Part shown: in pieces, positions 7,581-15,005 of the stretch
How positions within the stretch are numbered: position 1 is the stretch's first letter
Layout of the letters: each line of letters begins with the position of its first letter
Assembly (NCBI GenBank): GCA_026645575.1
Contig: JAPKMW010000079.1
Coordinates: 1-54,068 of the forward strand
Direction of reading: 5' to 3'
DNA from: Caldilineaceae bacterium
GTDB lineage: Bacteria; Chloroflexota; Anaerolineae; Caldilineales; Caldilineaceae
Length of the DNA: 54,068 nt
The notes under the pieces: model-generated
What the model saw: only the letters and a program-made list of their open reading frames with translations
What the model was told of the DNA's origin: nothing
Database searches by the model: none
Translations under genes and position numbers: made by a program

Positions 7581-9155
7581 CTATTGCATCACCAGCGGCA
7601 GGAAAAGTGTTTTGGCCTGCGCCGCCTGCTCCTCATCGGCAACGGTTGTCAACTCGCCACTCCCGAAGGGTGTAACTTCATTCGTCATCGCTTGGTCGTT
7701 GTTAGCGACGGCAGAATAGCTAGCGGGGCGTGGGGTGCGCGTCCATCTTGGCGCTGGCGTTGGTGTACTGGTTGGCGGGGCAGGCGTCGGTGTGTTGGTC
7801 GGCGCCGGCGTGGATGTACTGGTCGGCGGGACAGGCGTTGGTGTGTTGGTAGATGTGGCAGGTAGCGGCATAGTAGTGGGTAAGGGGAGCGGCTCCAGCT
7901 CAAAAGCGCCAATGTCGTAGGCCGCGCCTTGTGGACGCTCCACCCCGCGCTGGTCGGTAGCGGGGCCGCTAGGAACTGCGTCGACGGCCGGGCTGTCAAT
8001 CACTAGCGCGTGGGTGAAGATGCGACCGCCGTTGGTGGCCAGCGTGGTTTCGAGAATGCTGCTCAGTGCGGTTCGTCTAGTGCCATCACTCGTGGCCGTA
8101 ATGTCGCTGCTACTAGGGGTAAATTGATAGAATGCTTCACTATTACTCTCACCACTGTGACCGAACAGATTGTCGTTGCTGCTGACAATGGTTGCCAGAT
8201 TATAGATTTCAGCTCCAGGATATGAGCTTTGATTCCCAGCAATTAAATTGCGCTCCAGAATCACTGTACCCAAGTTGTAGTTGAAGATGCCGCCGTAGCG
8301 ATCGGCGCGATTGCCGCTGACGGTGCTGTTGCTGAGACTCAGCGTGCCTGAGTTGTTGTAGATGCCGCCTGCAATTGAGCCAATGCTGCCTACCACCGAG
8401 GCGATGTTGCCGCTGACGGTGCTGTTGCTGAGGGTCAGTGTACCACAGTTGTTGTAGATGCCGCCTGCAACTATAGCATTGTTGCCGCTGACGGTGCTGT
8501 TGCTGAGGGTCAGTGTACCACAGTTGTTGTAGATGCCGCCGCCAAACCCGGCTGTGTTGTTGTTGACGATGCTGTTGTTTAAGCGCACCTTGCCAAAGTT
8601 GTTGTAGATGCCACCAGCAAACGCTTGGCTTGCATAAATATCACCACCGGTAATGGTCGTGGCGTTGAGGGTGAGGTCGCCGTTGGTTTCCACAGTCAGA
8701 ATACGAAAGAAGGGAGCATCAGTGTCGCGGGCGATGATGTAGCCCCGTCCTTCAATAGTGATGGCACTGGTGATGACCGGCAGGCCGTTGTTCCCGTTGT
8801 TCACTGCGGTTAGAAACACATTGCTCAGGAGTTCAATTGTGTCTGCACCAGCGTTGCCCGCCGCACAGCGGCCCGCAGGACTACCCGTGTTGGCTGCTGT
8901 AATGGCATCGACAAGGTTGCAATCCGTGCCGTTGAATCGCGCATTGACCGTGGGACTGGTCGTCGGGGTGGGGTCAGAGAGGGGCATCGCATTGGCCAGG
9001 GGGGCGTGGTTCAGCGATAGAATCAACGCTGCCCCAACCAGGCAGAGCGCCAGGGTCCACAACAGGTTGCGCCACAGGGGACGCACGGACGTGCGTGACG
9101 GGGTGGCGGTGACGGGGGCTTGGCGCAGGAAACGGGATTTTTCGTGATCGTTCAT
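7581..9155 (-). CDS. Secreted parallel beta-helix protein with choice-of-anchor Q-like end and FLPLV tail
   Basis: This 524-residue exported protein has a hydrophobic export segment (LLWTLALCLVGAALILSL, about residues 31-48). Its central right-handed beta-helix of the pectin-lyase-like type has repeated GGIYNNxGTLTLSNSTVSGN rungs (roughly residues 175-290). DQRGVERPQG and YDIGAFELE form the usual end of the choice-of-anchor Q/CSLREA-type region; CNLVDAITAAN near the start is the matching CSLREA motif. A Pro/Thr linker (TSTPTPAPTNTPTPAPP) leads to a tail ending KTLFLPLVMQ. It is probably a surface or extracellular structural protein; no catalytic site is evident. GGAG precedes the ATG. It sits inside the SARP-controlled block but has no heptamer promoter of its own. 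Confidence 0.85.
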   Translation of the reverse strand: MNDHEKSRFLRQAPVTATPSRTSVRPLWRNLLWTLALCLVGAALILSLNHAPLANAMPLSDPTPTTSPTVNARFNGTDCNLVDAITAANTGSPAGRCAAGNAGADTIELLSNVFLTAVNNGNNGLPVITSAITIEGRGYIIARDTDAPFFRILTVETNGDLTLNATTITGGDIYASQAFAGGIYNNFGKVRLNNSIVNNNTAGFGGGIYNNCGTLTLSNSTVSGNNAIVAGGIYNNCGTLTLSNSTVSGNIASVVGSIGSIAGGIYNNSGTLSLSNSTVSGNRADRYGGIFNYNLGTVILERNLIAGNQSSYPGAEIYNLATIVSSNDNLFGHSGESNSEAFYQFTPSSSDITATSDGTRRTALSSILETTLATNGGRIFTHALVIDSPAVDAVPSGPATDQRGVERPQGAAYDIGAFELEPLPLPTTMPLPATSTNTPTPVPPTSTSTPAPTNTPTPAPPTSTPTPAPRWTRTPRPASYSAVANNDQAMTNEVTPFGSGELTTVADEEQAAQAKTLFLPLVMQ

Positions 9156-9238
9156 GAGTAGTTGCTCCTTGTTGTTAGCTCTTTTGTGTATTCATTGCTA
9201 AACAGTTGCGGGTAGTGATTGAATGATAACTGGCGCAG

Positions 9239-9312
9239 GGCAGACCTCCGGGAGGTGGGCAAACGAACGCCGATTGCCCCAAACTCATCTGCCCACCTCC
9301 CGGAGGTCTGCC
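9239..9312. repeat. 23-bp perfect inverted repeat
   Basis: GGCAGACCTCCGGGAGGTGG plus GCA (9239-9261) is exactly complementary to 9290-9312 with a 28-nt loop. It lies between the 3' end of the operon ending at 9371 and the start of the 9155 gene on the same strand, so it probably separates the two transcripts. Confidence 0.75.
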
Positions 9313-9370
9313 TAATTGTCGTCTAACCACCACTTAGTTGTGCAAGCGCATATTCGGAAAGTGGTCACGC

Positions 9371-9676
9371 TCAGGTGGAGATAATGGTATAGCCGGTGTG
9401 GGTGACGGTTTCCACCTGTACTAGATCAGCGCTCTGCTGCAATAGCTGTTGATAGACGCCGCTCGCGTGACCGTCCAGGGCGTCCGCTTCACTGGCATAG
9501 ATGCTGAAAACCAGCAGCGTACCACTCGCCGGGTTGACGAGGACATAGAGATCAACCAGCGCGGGAAGCTGGTTGATGGCGGGTTCAATGGTTTCGCACC
9601 AGCGTTGGCGAAAGGCAGCGACGCAGTGCGCTTTGATCTGGACAGGGTCGTTATTGACAATGCTCACCGTCGCCAT
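9371..9676 (-). CDS. Antibiotic-biosynthesis-monooxygenase-like (dimeric alpha-beta barrel) protein
   Basis: This 101-residue protein has a compact beta-alpha-beta pattern: MATVSIVNNDPVQIKAHCVAAFRQ, then LYVLVNPASGTLLVFSIYASEADALDG, then YQQLLQQSADLV. The spacing and the fVSxYaSeAdA-like segment fit ABM/dimeric alpha-beta barrel proteins, which include small-molecule oxygenases and many of unknown role. Its ATG overlaps the stop of the preceding gene (TAATG), so translation is coupled. It is the last gene of the cassette driven by SARP-type promoter B. An enzyme tailoring a small product would fit a SARP regulon, but this is inference. Confidence 0.6.
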   Translation of the reverse strand: MATVSIVNNDPVQIKAHCVAAFRQRWCETIEPAINQLPALVDLYVLVNPASGTLLVFSIYASEADALDGHASGVYQQLLQQSADLVQVETVTHTGYTIIST

Positions 9677-10656
9677 TACCACCCCAGCAACGGTGGGGCA
9701 AAGGTAAGTTGGAAGGTGATACTATCCTCCGCTGCTACACTGTTGCCCACTGGTTGGGTGCTGACCGTAAAGGCGCTGTCGCCACTCACCGCCACCAGTG
9801 GGACACCGCTGAGGCTGAGGGCCGCTGTGCCGCTGTTACGGATCGTGAAGGTGCGCATCAGCGTCACGATGCCACCAGCATTGTAAATGCCGCAACCGCT
9901 ATTGCCTCTGCTGCCGTTGATGCCAGAGTGGCCGCTGTTGCCGAAGTGACCCATGCCGCCGTTGCCGTTGACGCCGGGGCTGCCGCGGTTACCGGCGGTG
10001 CCGCCAGCGCCGCCGTTGCTGGTTGCGGAGTTGCCGGTAAGAGTGCTAGTGATCACCGTCAACGTGCCATGATCGTTGTAGATGCCGCCGCCGCCAATGC
10101 CGCTGCTGAAGCTGTCGCCGCTCATGGTTACAGAGTTGCCGGAGAGAGTACTGTTGCTCACCGTTAACGTGCCATGATCATTGTAGATGCCGCCGCTTTT
10201 GAAGTATCGGTCGTTGCCGCCGGTCAAGGTGGTTTGGGTCACGGTGAGTGTGCCGCTGCTGGCTACATAGAAGAGGCGAAAGGCTACTGCCCCGCTGGCG
10301 CGGCTGATTGTATAACCACCCCCCTGAATGGTAATCGGACTGGTAATCATCGGTAGACCGGTGCTGCCAGTGCCGTTGCCGTTATTGTTACTGACACTCA
10401 AACTTACATCGTTCGCTAGCGTGATGGTGTCGGCTCCGCGGCCCGCCAAGCTGCCGCCGCTGGCCGTGTCGCTGTTAGCGGCATGGATGGCGTCGATCAG
10501 GGTACAGGTCGTGCCATCCACCGGGATAGTTGCCGCGGCGGCTGCTGAACGGGTACTCAGGCAGAACCAACAGGTCAACAGTGCCAGCAGCGGCAAGATC
10601 GTCGGCGTGTGGCGCACCAGACGCCGGTTGGAGAAGGGAGAAGGCTGAAAAGGCAA
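9676..10656 (-). CDS. Secreted protein with beta-helix, collagen-like segment and partial anchor domain
   Basis: The 326 residues start with a signal peptide (TPTILPLLALLTCWFCLSTRSAAAA) and a CSLREA-type CTLIDAIHAANSDTASGG. Beta-helix rungs of the form GGIYNDHGTLTVSNSTLSGN follow. A Gly-X-Y stretch of about 12 triplets then runs GSPGVNGNGGMGHFGNSGHS onward. The end is a partial choice-of-anchor D/ASPM-type domain (TFTIRNSGTAALSLSG up to TFAP) cut short just before the next gene. The start is doubtful: the listed TTG has no ribosome-binding site, and the frame continues upstream without interruption to an amber codon inside the preceding MLNY gene. The abrupt C-terminus suggests a rearrangement junction. 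Confidence 0.72.
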   Translation of the reverse strand: MPFQPSPFSNRRLVRHTPTILPLLALLTCWFCLSTRSAAAAATIPVDGTTCTLIDAIHAANSDTASGGSLAGRGADTITLANDVSLSVSNNNGNGTGSTGLPMITSPITIQGGGYTISRASGAVAFRLFYVASSGTLTVTQTTLTGGNDRYFKSGGIYNDHGTLTVSNSTLSGNSVTMSGDSFSSGIGGGGIYNDHGTLTVITSTLTGNSATSNGGAGGTAGNRGSPGVNGNGGMGHFGNSGHSGINGSRGNSGCGIYNAGGIVTLMRTFTIRNSGTAALSLSGVPLVAVSGDSAFTVSTQPVGNSVAAEDSITFQLTFAPPLLGW

Positions 10657-10707
10657 GGCGGGCGTTTGCTTGTCGTTTCGCCACTGCCGCCCCCACTTGA
10701 CCAGTTG

Positions 10708-10842
10708 CTACCCAGCCCAGGCTAGGAGCGGGTGCCGTTGCCCCGCAGCCAGGGATTGGGCCAAGCACTGTTGGCTGGCAGTGGCCAGTAGCATATTCCG
10801 GTGTTCGTCGGCTTGGAATGCCATGTCGTGATAGTTCAACAT
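10708..10842 (-). pseudogene. MLNY-family small protein, copy 3, with internal amber codon
   Basis: The frame MLNYHDMAFQADEHRNMLL to LLAWAG is 44 codons, then TAG. After the TAG the same frame continues QLVKWGRQWRNDKQ, which matches RQLIRWGQQLQG in the full-length relatives, so the amber interrupts a once longer gene. The frame then runs straight into the secreted protein at 10656-9676. A good ribosome-binding site (GGAGGCGTT) precedes the ATG, so it is likely still translated. Either a nonsense mutation or a programmed feature (readthrough giving a fusion) would explain this; the mutation is simpler. Confidence 0.65.
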
Positions 10843-10880
10843 AACGCCTCCTTTATGGCGAATAGAATTGGATGCTCTGC

Positions 10881-11096
10881 TCAGGCCAGCACAGACGGCG
10901 TTGCCGGCGTTGGAACTACGCTGGGTTGACCTTGTCGTGTCTGACTCCACCTGATCAACTGTTGCCCAACCCAACCAATGATGCGGTAAGAGCGCTTGAG
11001 CGAAAGGGATTGCACCAGCCGTCGTTGTTCGGCCTCAGCGCAATACTCAGCCTGTCGTTCGTAGGTGAGAAACTCGATTTGGTGATAGTGCAACAT
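10881..11096 (-). CDS. MLNY-family small protein, copy 2 (MLHY)
   Basis: This 71-residue protein of unknown function is the most divergent copy. It reads MLHYHQIEFLTYERQAEYCAEAEQRRLVQSL, then a basic patch KRSYR, then IIGWVGQQLIRWSQTRQGQ and a Pro/Thr-rich end. The E-Q-R-R-L-x-Q-S-L core and the G-x-x-L-I-R-W motif are shared with the other copies. GGAGGCACG precedes the ATG at 11096. It is the first gene after SARP-type promoter B, in front of a second, interrupted copy and a secreted protein. Confidence 0.72.
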   Translation of the reverse strand: MLHYHQIEFLTYERQAEYCAEAEQRRLVQSLSLKRSYRIIGWVGQQLIRWSQTRQGQPSVVPTPATPSVLA

Positions 11097-11178
11097 CGTG
11101 CCTCCTGTGGGTTTCTTGTCGCAACCAAATTGGTTGCTGTGATTTACGGTTTGTCCTGCTCCTGCTTGCTATGACCCC

Positions 11179-11277
11179 AGTTTAGCAAGGCGCCGTGAAC
11201 GCAACGTAAAAAGCCCCGCCGCTAGGCGGGGCAAAATCGTAAAAGGCGCACGAAGATCGTTAGAGCAACGTGAAAGC
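11179..11277 (-). promoter_or_regulatory. SARP-type promoter B
   Basis: On the minus strand the proximal pair is TTTTACG-TTGC-GTTCACG (11211-11194), then 9 nt, then the -10 TAAACT (11184-11179). The distal pair is TTTCACG-TTGC-TCTAACG (11275-11258), 64 bp upstream. It lies just past the end of the intact SARP gene and drives 11096-9371. A terminator hairpin sits between the two pairs. Confidence 0.72.
11208..11232 (-). terminator. Rho-independent terminator of the SARP gene
   Basis: On the minus strand GCCCCGCC, loop TAGC and GGCGGGGC are followed by TTTTT. It ends the 14836-11366 transcript and lies between the distal and proximal heptamers of promoter B. Confidence 0.85.
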
Positions 11278-11365
11278 GCGCACAATGCGGGATGATTCTT
11301 TAAAATTGAAGGCGCAGGTAGCCTCTGTCATCGAATGGAGAAAACAATCAAGAGGTGTGAACTCT

Positions 11366-14300
11366 TCAGGCAGCCTTTAAAATCGTGGCAACCATCGTCC
11401 GCCAATCGCTGGCTGCGCCACTCGCTTGTCCAACCATCGGCTGGGGTATTGATAGCGTGGTCTGCACTTGCGCCAGAAGTTGGGTCGCGCGTGCTTTGGT
11501 GGCCTGGGTGCTGGCTGGATGCTGACAAGCCAACGCCAGCCAGTCAGCAATTTGGTCTGGGTTGGCAGCACCGGTTTGCCAACGCACCATAGACAACCCG
11601 ACCAGTAGATCGCAGATCAACGGTGGCGCTTCGATTTGGGCTGCCAGGGTCAATGCCTGTTGGTAGTTTGCTGCGGCTGCTGGATAGGCGGACGAGGCGG
11701 CGTCGGCTGCGGCCAAGCCACCGAGTGCGGCAGCCACCAGATCTGTGCGGCGCGGGAGTTGTTGCGCCGCCGTGTAGCTTGTTTGGAAGTTTGTTCTGGC
11801 TTGCTCGCCTTCGCCCAACGCAAGGGCGACATAGCCCGCTGCCGTCAGCGCCATTACAACCGCTGAGCGGCAACCGATGCGTTCGGCAATGCGCAGACTT
11901 TCTTGTAGATACGCTTTCGCCTCAGCATAACGTTCTCCATCGCAAGCAACTAGCCCCAAATTGTGTAAGACCATCGTTAGAGAACGTTCATTGCCGGTTT
12001 CAACACAATGATGGAAACAGACCAGGCCAATGGCGTGCGCTTCGTCAACCTGACCACGCGCCCGATATAGTTCCCCTAGCGCCAGGTGCGTTGCAAGCAG
12101 TCCGTCTGGCAAACCAACATCCTGGCTAATTTGCTGGCTTTCCTGCAGGCAAGTCGCCGCCTGGTCATATTCGCCCAAAGCCAACGCGGTGTGCGCACAC
12201 GCAAGCAGACAGTTGGTCAGCAACAGGGGATCACCCAGCGTGCGCAACGTAGCGAGGCTCTCGCTGTAATGCGTGGCGAAGCGCCTGAATTGTGGGGCTG
12301 GTAGAGCCAGTGGCCCCAAGAGCAAAGCGCAGTACGCTTGTCCCCACGGGTCGCCACACTCCTGCGCATGGGTGAACCCTTGCGTAAGATGGCCGTGCGC
12401 CAAGTCAGGCTCGTCCATCAGCAGGTGAAGCGAGCCGGCAGCCAGTTGCGCATAGGCCATCACCCTGTGCATCCGTTCATGACTCGCCTGCGCAAAGCGG
12501 GCAAGGCTTTCCTGAACGACGGTTAATGCCTCCGCATAGCGCCCCAGTTGGATCTGGAACCAGGCTTGCCAGTTCAACACTTGCCCAAAGATCAAGTTGG
12601 ATTGGCTCGTTGCCAGATCACTCGTTGCCAGATCACTCGTTGCCAGAGCCGATATGGCGACCAAAGGACGCAAGGCTGTGGCTGCCGCCGCAAAGAGCGC
12701 TTCGCCTTCTTGATGGCGCCCTTGCAGATAATAAAAAGACCAGAGACTTTCCTGTACTTTCTCAAGCGTCGGCAGGTGATGCCGCGCGATGGCGCGCTGC
12801 CACATGGCCTGGATATGGTGGATTTCGAGCCGGATGACCGCCATTGCCTGGGGCAAGTCGGCGGTTTTTAGCGCCGGCTCACACGCCTGCAAGAAGTTGG
12901 CATAATACTCGCTATGCCGGTTGCGCACGTCTTCGCCATTGCCCGGCAGTGCATCCAGCTTTTGGCTGGCAAATTGCCGCAGAGAAGCGGGCATCATAGA
13001 GCGCCCCACGCCATCCTGTTGGAATAAGGCGCGATCATGCAGACTTACCAGATCGGTCAAGCGCGCTTTGGTGACAGCCAAAAAGGCCGCGCGCGTGAAG
13101 GAACCAGGAAACACCGTGGCCCCGGCCAGCGCCGCCTGTTCCATCGGCGGTAAGCGTTGCCACACACATTCGTAGACAGCTTGTAGGCTGGCATGTTGTC
13201 CGGCAGGGGCGGCCTTCTCCAACGCCGTCAACTGCAAGCGGATCGCCTGTTCGATCGCTGCACAGGATAGGTGCGGCGTCAAACTCGCTACCATTTCAAT
13301 TGCCAGCGGCAATCCTGCCACCAATTGACAGATGCGAATGACGGAACGCAACGTCTCCCCCGCCAGCGCAAAGGTGGGGAAGATGCGCCCTGCCCGTTCA
13401 CGAAAAAGCCGGATGCTACTGTACGCAACGGCCTGCGGATCATCATCGCGCGCTGGGGTTGGCAGGCCAGTCAAGGGCAAGACAACTTCGATTTCCAAAC
13501 GCAACTCGGTCTGTGCGGTGACGAACAGCGAGAGATGGGGCGCGGCCTGTAAGAGCGATGTGAGCAAAGCCGCCGCTTCAGGGAGTGGATCAAAATGATC
13601 CAATACCAGCAGGACGTGGCGCGGTCGCAAATAATTGACCAATTGTTGGCGTGGCGTCGTCCGCCCGGTCGGCGTCACTGGCAGCGCCAGGAGGATGGCA
13701 TTGACCAGGCTCTCTACCTCATCAGGCCGCTCCCGCGTCACACCGGCCAATGGGACAAACCAGACGCCGTCTGGGAATGGCACTGGCTGGCTTTGGGCGT
13801 CTGCTTCCGTTTGCGTTCCGTTGGCTGGCAAGGTGGCAAGCAATGGTTGCACCTCGAGCATGGCCTGAGCAACAGCCAGCGCCAGTTGGGTTTTGCCCAT
13901 ACCGCCCGGCCCTGCCAGGGTGATCAGGCGATGCGCCGGATTGCTCACGATCTGGCAGATATGCGTAATCTGCGCTTCTCGCCCAATCAGCGGCGTGCGG
14001 TGCGTGGGCAGGTTGTGGGGCGGAGTGGCGGTGCGCGCGAGTGCCGGCAGGGGAAGTTGGGCGTAAAGCGGTGATAGCGGCGGCGGCTCCTGCCCCTCGC
14101 CACGCTTGGCCCCACTATCAAATTGACCAGTGCGGATCTGCTCGTATAGCGCCATCGTCTCCGCTTCTGGCGCAGCACCCAGCTCTTCTGCCAGAATTTG
14201 CCGACAGCGTTCATAATGCTCAAGCGCCGCCTGGCGCTGACCAGCCCAGGCCAACAGCCGCAGCTTTTGACGGTGCGCTTCCTCGCGCCACGGCTCCAGC

Positions 14301-14836
14301 GTCAACCACTGATTGGTATAGCGCAAACCGGCAGCCGTCGCCCGCCGGGACACAAAGTGGGTGACAAGCTGTTGCAACGATTGCGTCGCCACTTGATGCA
14401 ACCGTTCCCGCATCACGACCGCCCACTGTTCAAAAGGCTCGGCCTCTTCGACATAGAAACCGGCGAGAAAATCCCCCGTATAGCGGTCAACCGCCGCCCG
14501 GTGCACGTCGATGGCGTTCCGCTCACTGCTCTCTTGTTCAAAGCGGAGAACATCGATCTGGCAGGGCAAAGCTTGGTTGAGTGCGATAGTGGAACGGCTG
14601 ATTTCTAAATAATCGGGCAGGGCATTGCGCAGATGGTGGAGCGCCTGGCGCAAATTTGCCAATGCATCCGCCTCGCGCTTATCCGGCCAAAGCAGTCCCG
14701 CCAGCGCCAAACGCGTTTGCGGGCGACCGCTCAACGCCTGGTAAAAGAGCAATGCCTGGCTTTTGGCAGGGAGTCCGGCGATCGTTTGACCATTCAGCAG
14801 AATCTGAGGACTACCGAGCAACCTGAGTTCTAACAT
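11366..14836 (-). CDS. BTAD/SARP-type transcriptional regulator with NB-ARC and TPR domains
   Basis: This 1156-residue cytosolic regulator is a likely controller of the four heptamer promoters. An N-terminal OmpR-like winged helix (MLELRLLGSPQILLNG to about residue 90) is followed by a bacterial transcriptional activation domain (about 95-245, ending AELGAAPEAETMALYEQI). An NB-ARC/STAND ATPase has its P-loop GPGGMGKT near residue 310 and LLVLDHFD as Walker B. A long TPR region (about 650-1110) includes HLALGELYRARGQVDEA. GGAG precedes the ATG. A run of three 15-bp repeats adds the residues LATSDLATSDLATS. SARP proteins activate by binding heptamer repeats next to the -10, exactly the layout seen nearby. 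A weak, irregular heptamer-like pair (TAACG and GACGT) lies 15-35 bp before its own start. Confidence 0.88.
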   Translation of the reverse strand: MLELRLLGSPQILLNGQTIAGLPAKSQALLFYQALSGRPQTRLALAGLLWPDKREADALANLRQALHHLRNALPDYLEISRSTIALNQALPCQIDVLRFEQESSERNAIDVHRAAVDRYTGDFLAGFYVEEAEPFEQWAVVMRERLHQVATQSLQQLVTHFVSRRATAAGLRYTNQWLTLEPWREEAHRQKLRLLAWAGQRQAALEHYERCRQILAEELGAAPEAETMALYEQIRTGQFDSGAKRGEGQEPPPLSPLYAQLPLPALARTATPPHNLPTHRTPLIGREAQITHICQIVSNPAHRLITLAGPGGMGKTQLALAVAQAMLEVQPLLATLPANGTQTEADAQSQPVPFPDGVWFVPLAGVTRERPDEVESLVNAILLALPVTPTGRTTPRQQLVNYLRPRHVLLVLDHFDPLPEAAALLTSLLQAAPHLSLFVTAQTELRLEIEVVLPLTGLPTPARDDDPQAVAYSSIRLFRERAGRIFPTFALAGETLRSVIRICQLVAGLPLAIEMVASLTPHLSCAAIEQAIRLQLTALEKAAPAGQHASLQAVYECVWQRLPPMEQAALAGATVFPGSFTRAAFLAVTKARLTDLVSLHDRALFQQDGVGRSMMPASLRQFASQKLDALPGNGEDVRNRHSEYYANFLQACEPALKTADLPQAMAVIRLEIHHIQAMWQRAIARHHLPTLEKVQESLWSFYYLQGRHQEGEALFAAAATALRPLVAISALATSDLATSDLATSQSNLIFGQVLNWQAWFQIQLGRYAEALTVVQESLARFAQASHERMHRVMAYAQLAAGSLHLLMDEPDLAHGHLTQGFTHAQECGDPWGQAYCALLLGPLALPAPQFRRFATHYSESLATLRTLGDPLLLTNCLLACAHTALALGEYDQAATCLQESQQISQDVGLPDGLLATHLALGELYRARGQVDEAHAIGLVCFHHCVETGNERSLTMVLHNLGLVACDGERYAEAKAYLQESLRIAERIGCRSAVVMALTAAGYVALALGEGEQARTNFQTSYTAAQQLPRRTDLVAAALGGLAAADAASSAYPAAAANYQQALTLAAQIEAPPLICDLLVGLSMVRWQTGAANPDQIADWLALACQHPASTQATKARATQLLAQVQTTLSIPQPMVGQASGAASDWRTMVATILKAA
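12606..12650. repeat. Three 15-bp tandem repeats inside the SARP gene
   Basis: CTCGTTGCCAGATCA occurs twice and is followed by CTCGTTGCCAGAGCC. It keeps the reading frame and encodes the LATSD repeats in the inter-domain region. Recent slippage expansion is likely. Confidence 0.85.
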
Positions 14837-14892
14837 GGAGGCTCCGCTAACGTCTACTAGCGTTATTCGATGGATAACGGATAACTGTTCAG

Positions 14893-14922
14893 TTGACTCT
14901 GATGTCTATTTGCAATTATAAT
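14893..14922 (+). promoter_or_regulatory. Sigma-70-type promoter of the phosphorelay operon
   Basis: TTGACT, an 18-bp spacer and TATAAT fit a vegetative promoter. CAATTATAAT then repeats once more directly downstream. The predicted leader to the ATG at 15006 is about 75 nt. It is divergent from the SARP gene at 14836. Confidence 0.72.
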
Positions 14923-15005
14923 CAATTATAATAAAGTGATGGAGCAGGCGCAATGTAGCATATAACCCGAATCCACTTGTTACATAAAAATCACCCAAAA
15001 ACAGT

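Noticed and set aside
8280..8640. Repeated GTTGTAGATGCCGCC units as a possible CRISPR-like array.
   Set aside because: They encode the GGIYNN rungs of the beta-helix protein in frame and lack spacer structure.
14845..14870. Heptamer-like TAACG and GACGT repeats before the intact SARP gene as an autoregulatory site.
   Set aside because: The period is 10 rather than 11 bp, the TTGC spacer is absent and no -10 lies 9 bp away; too weak to annotate.
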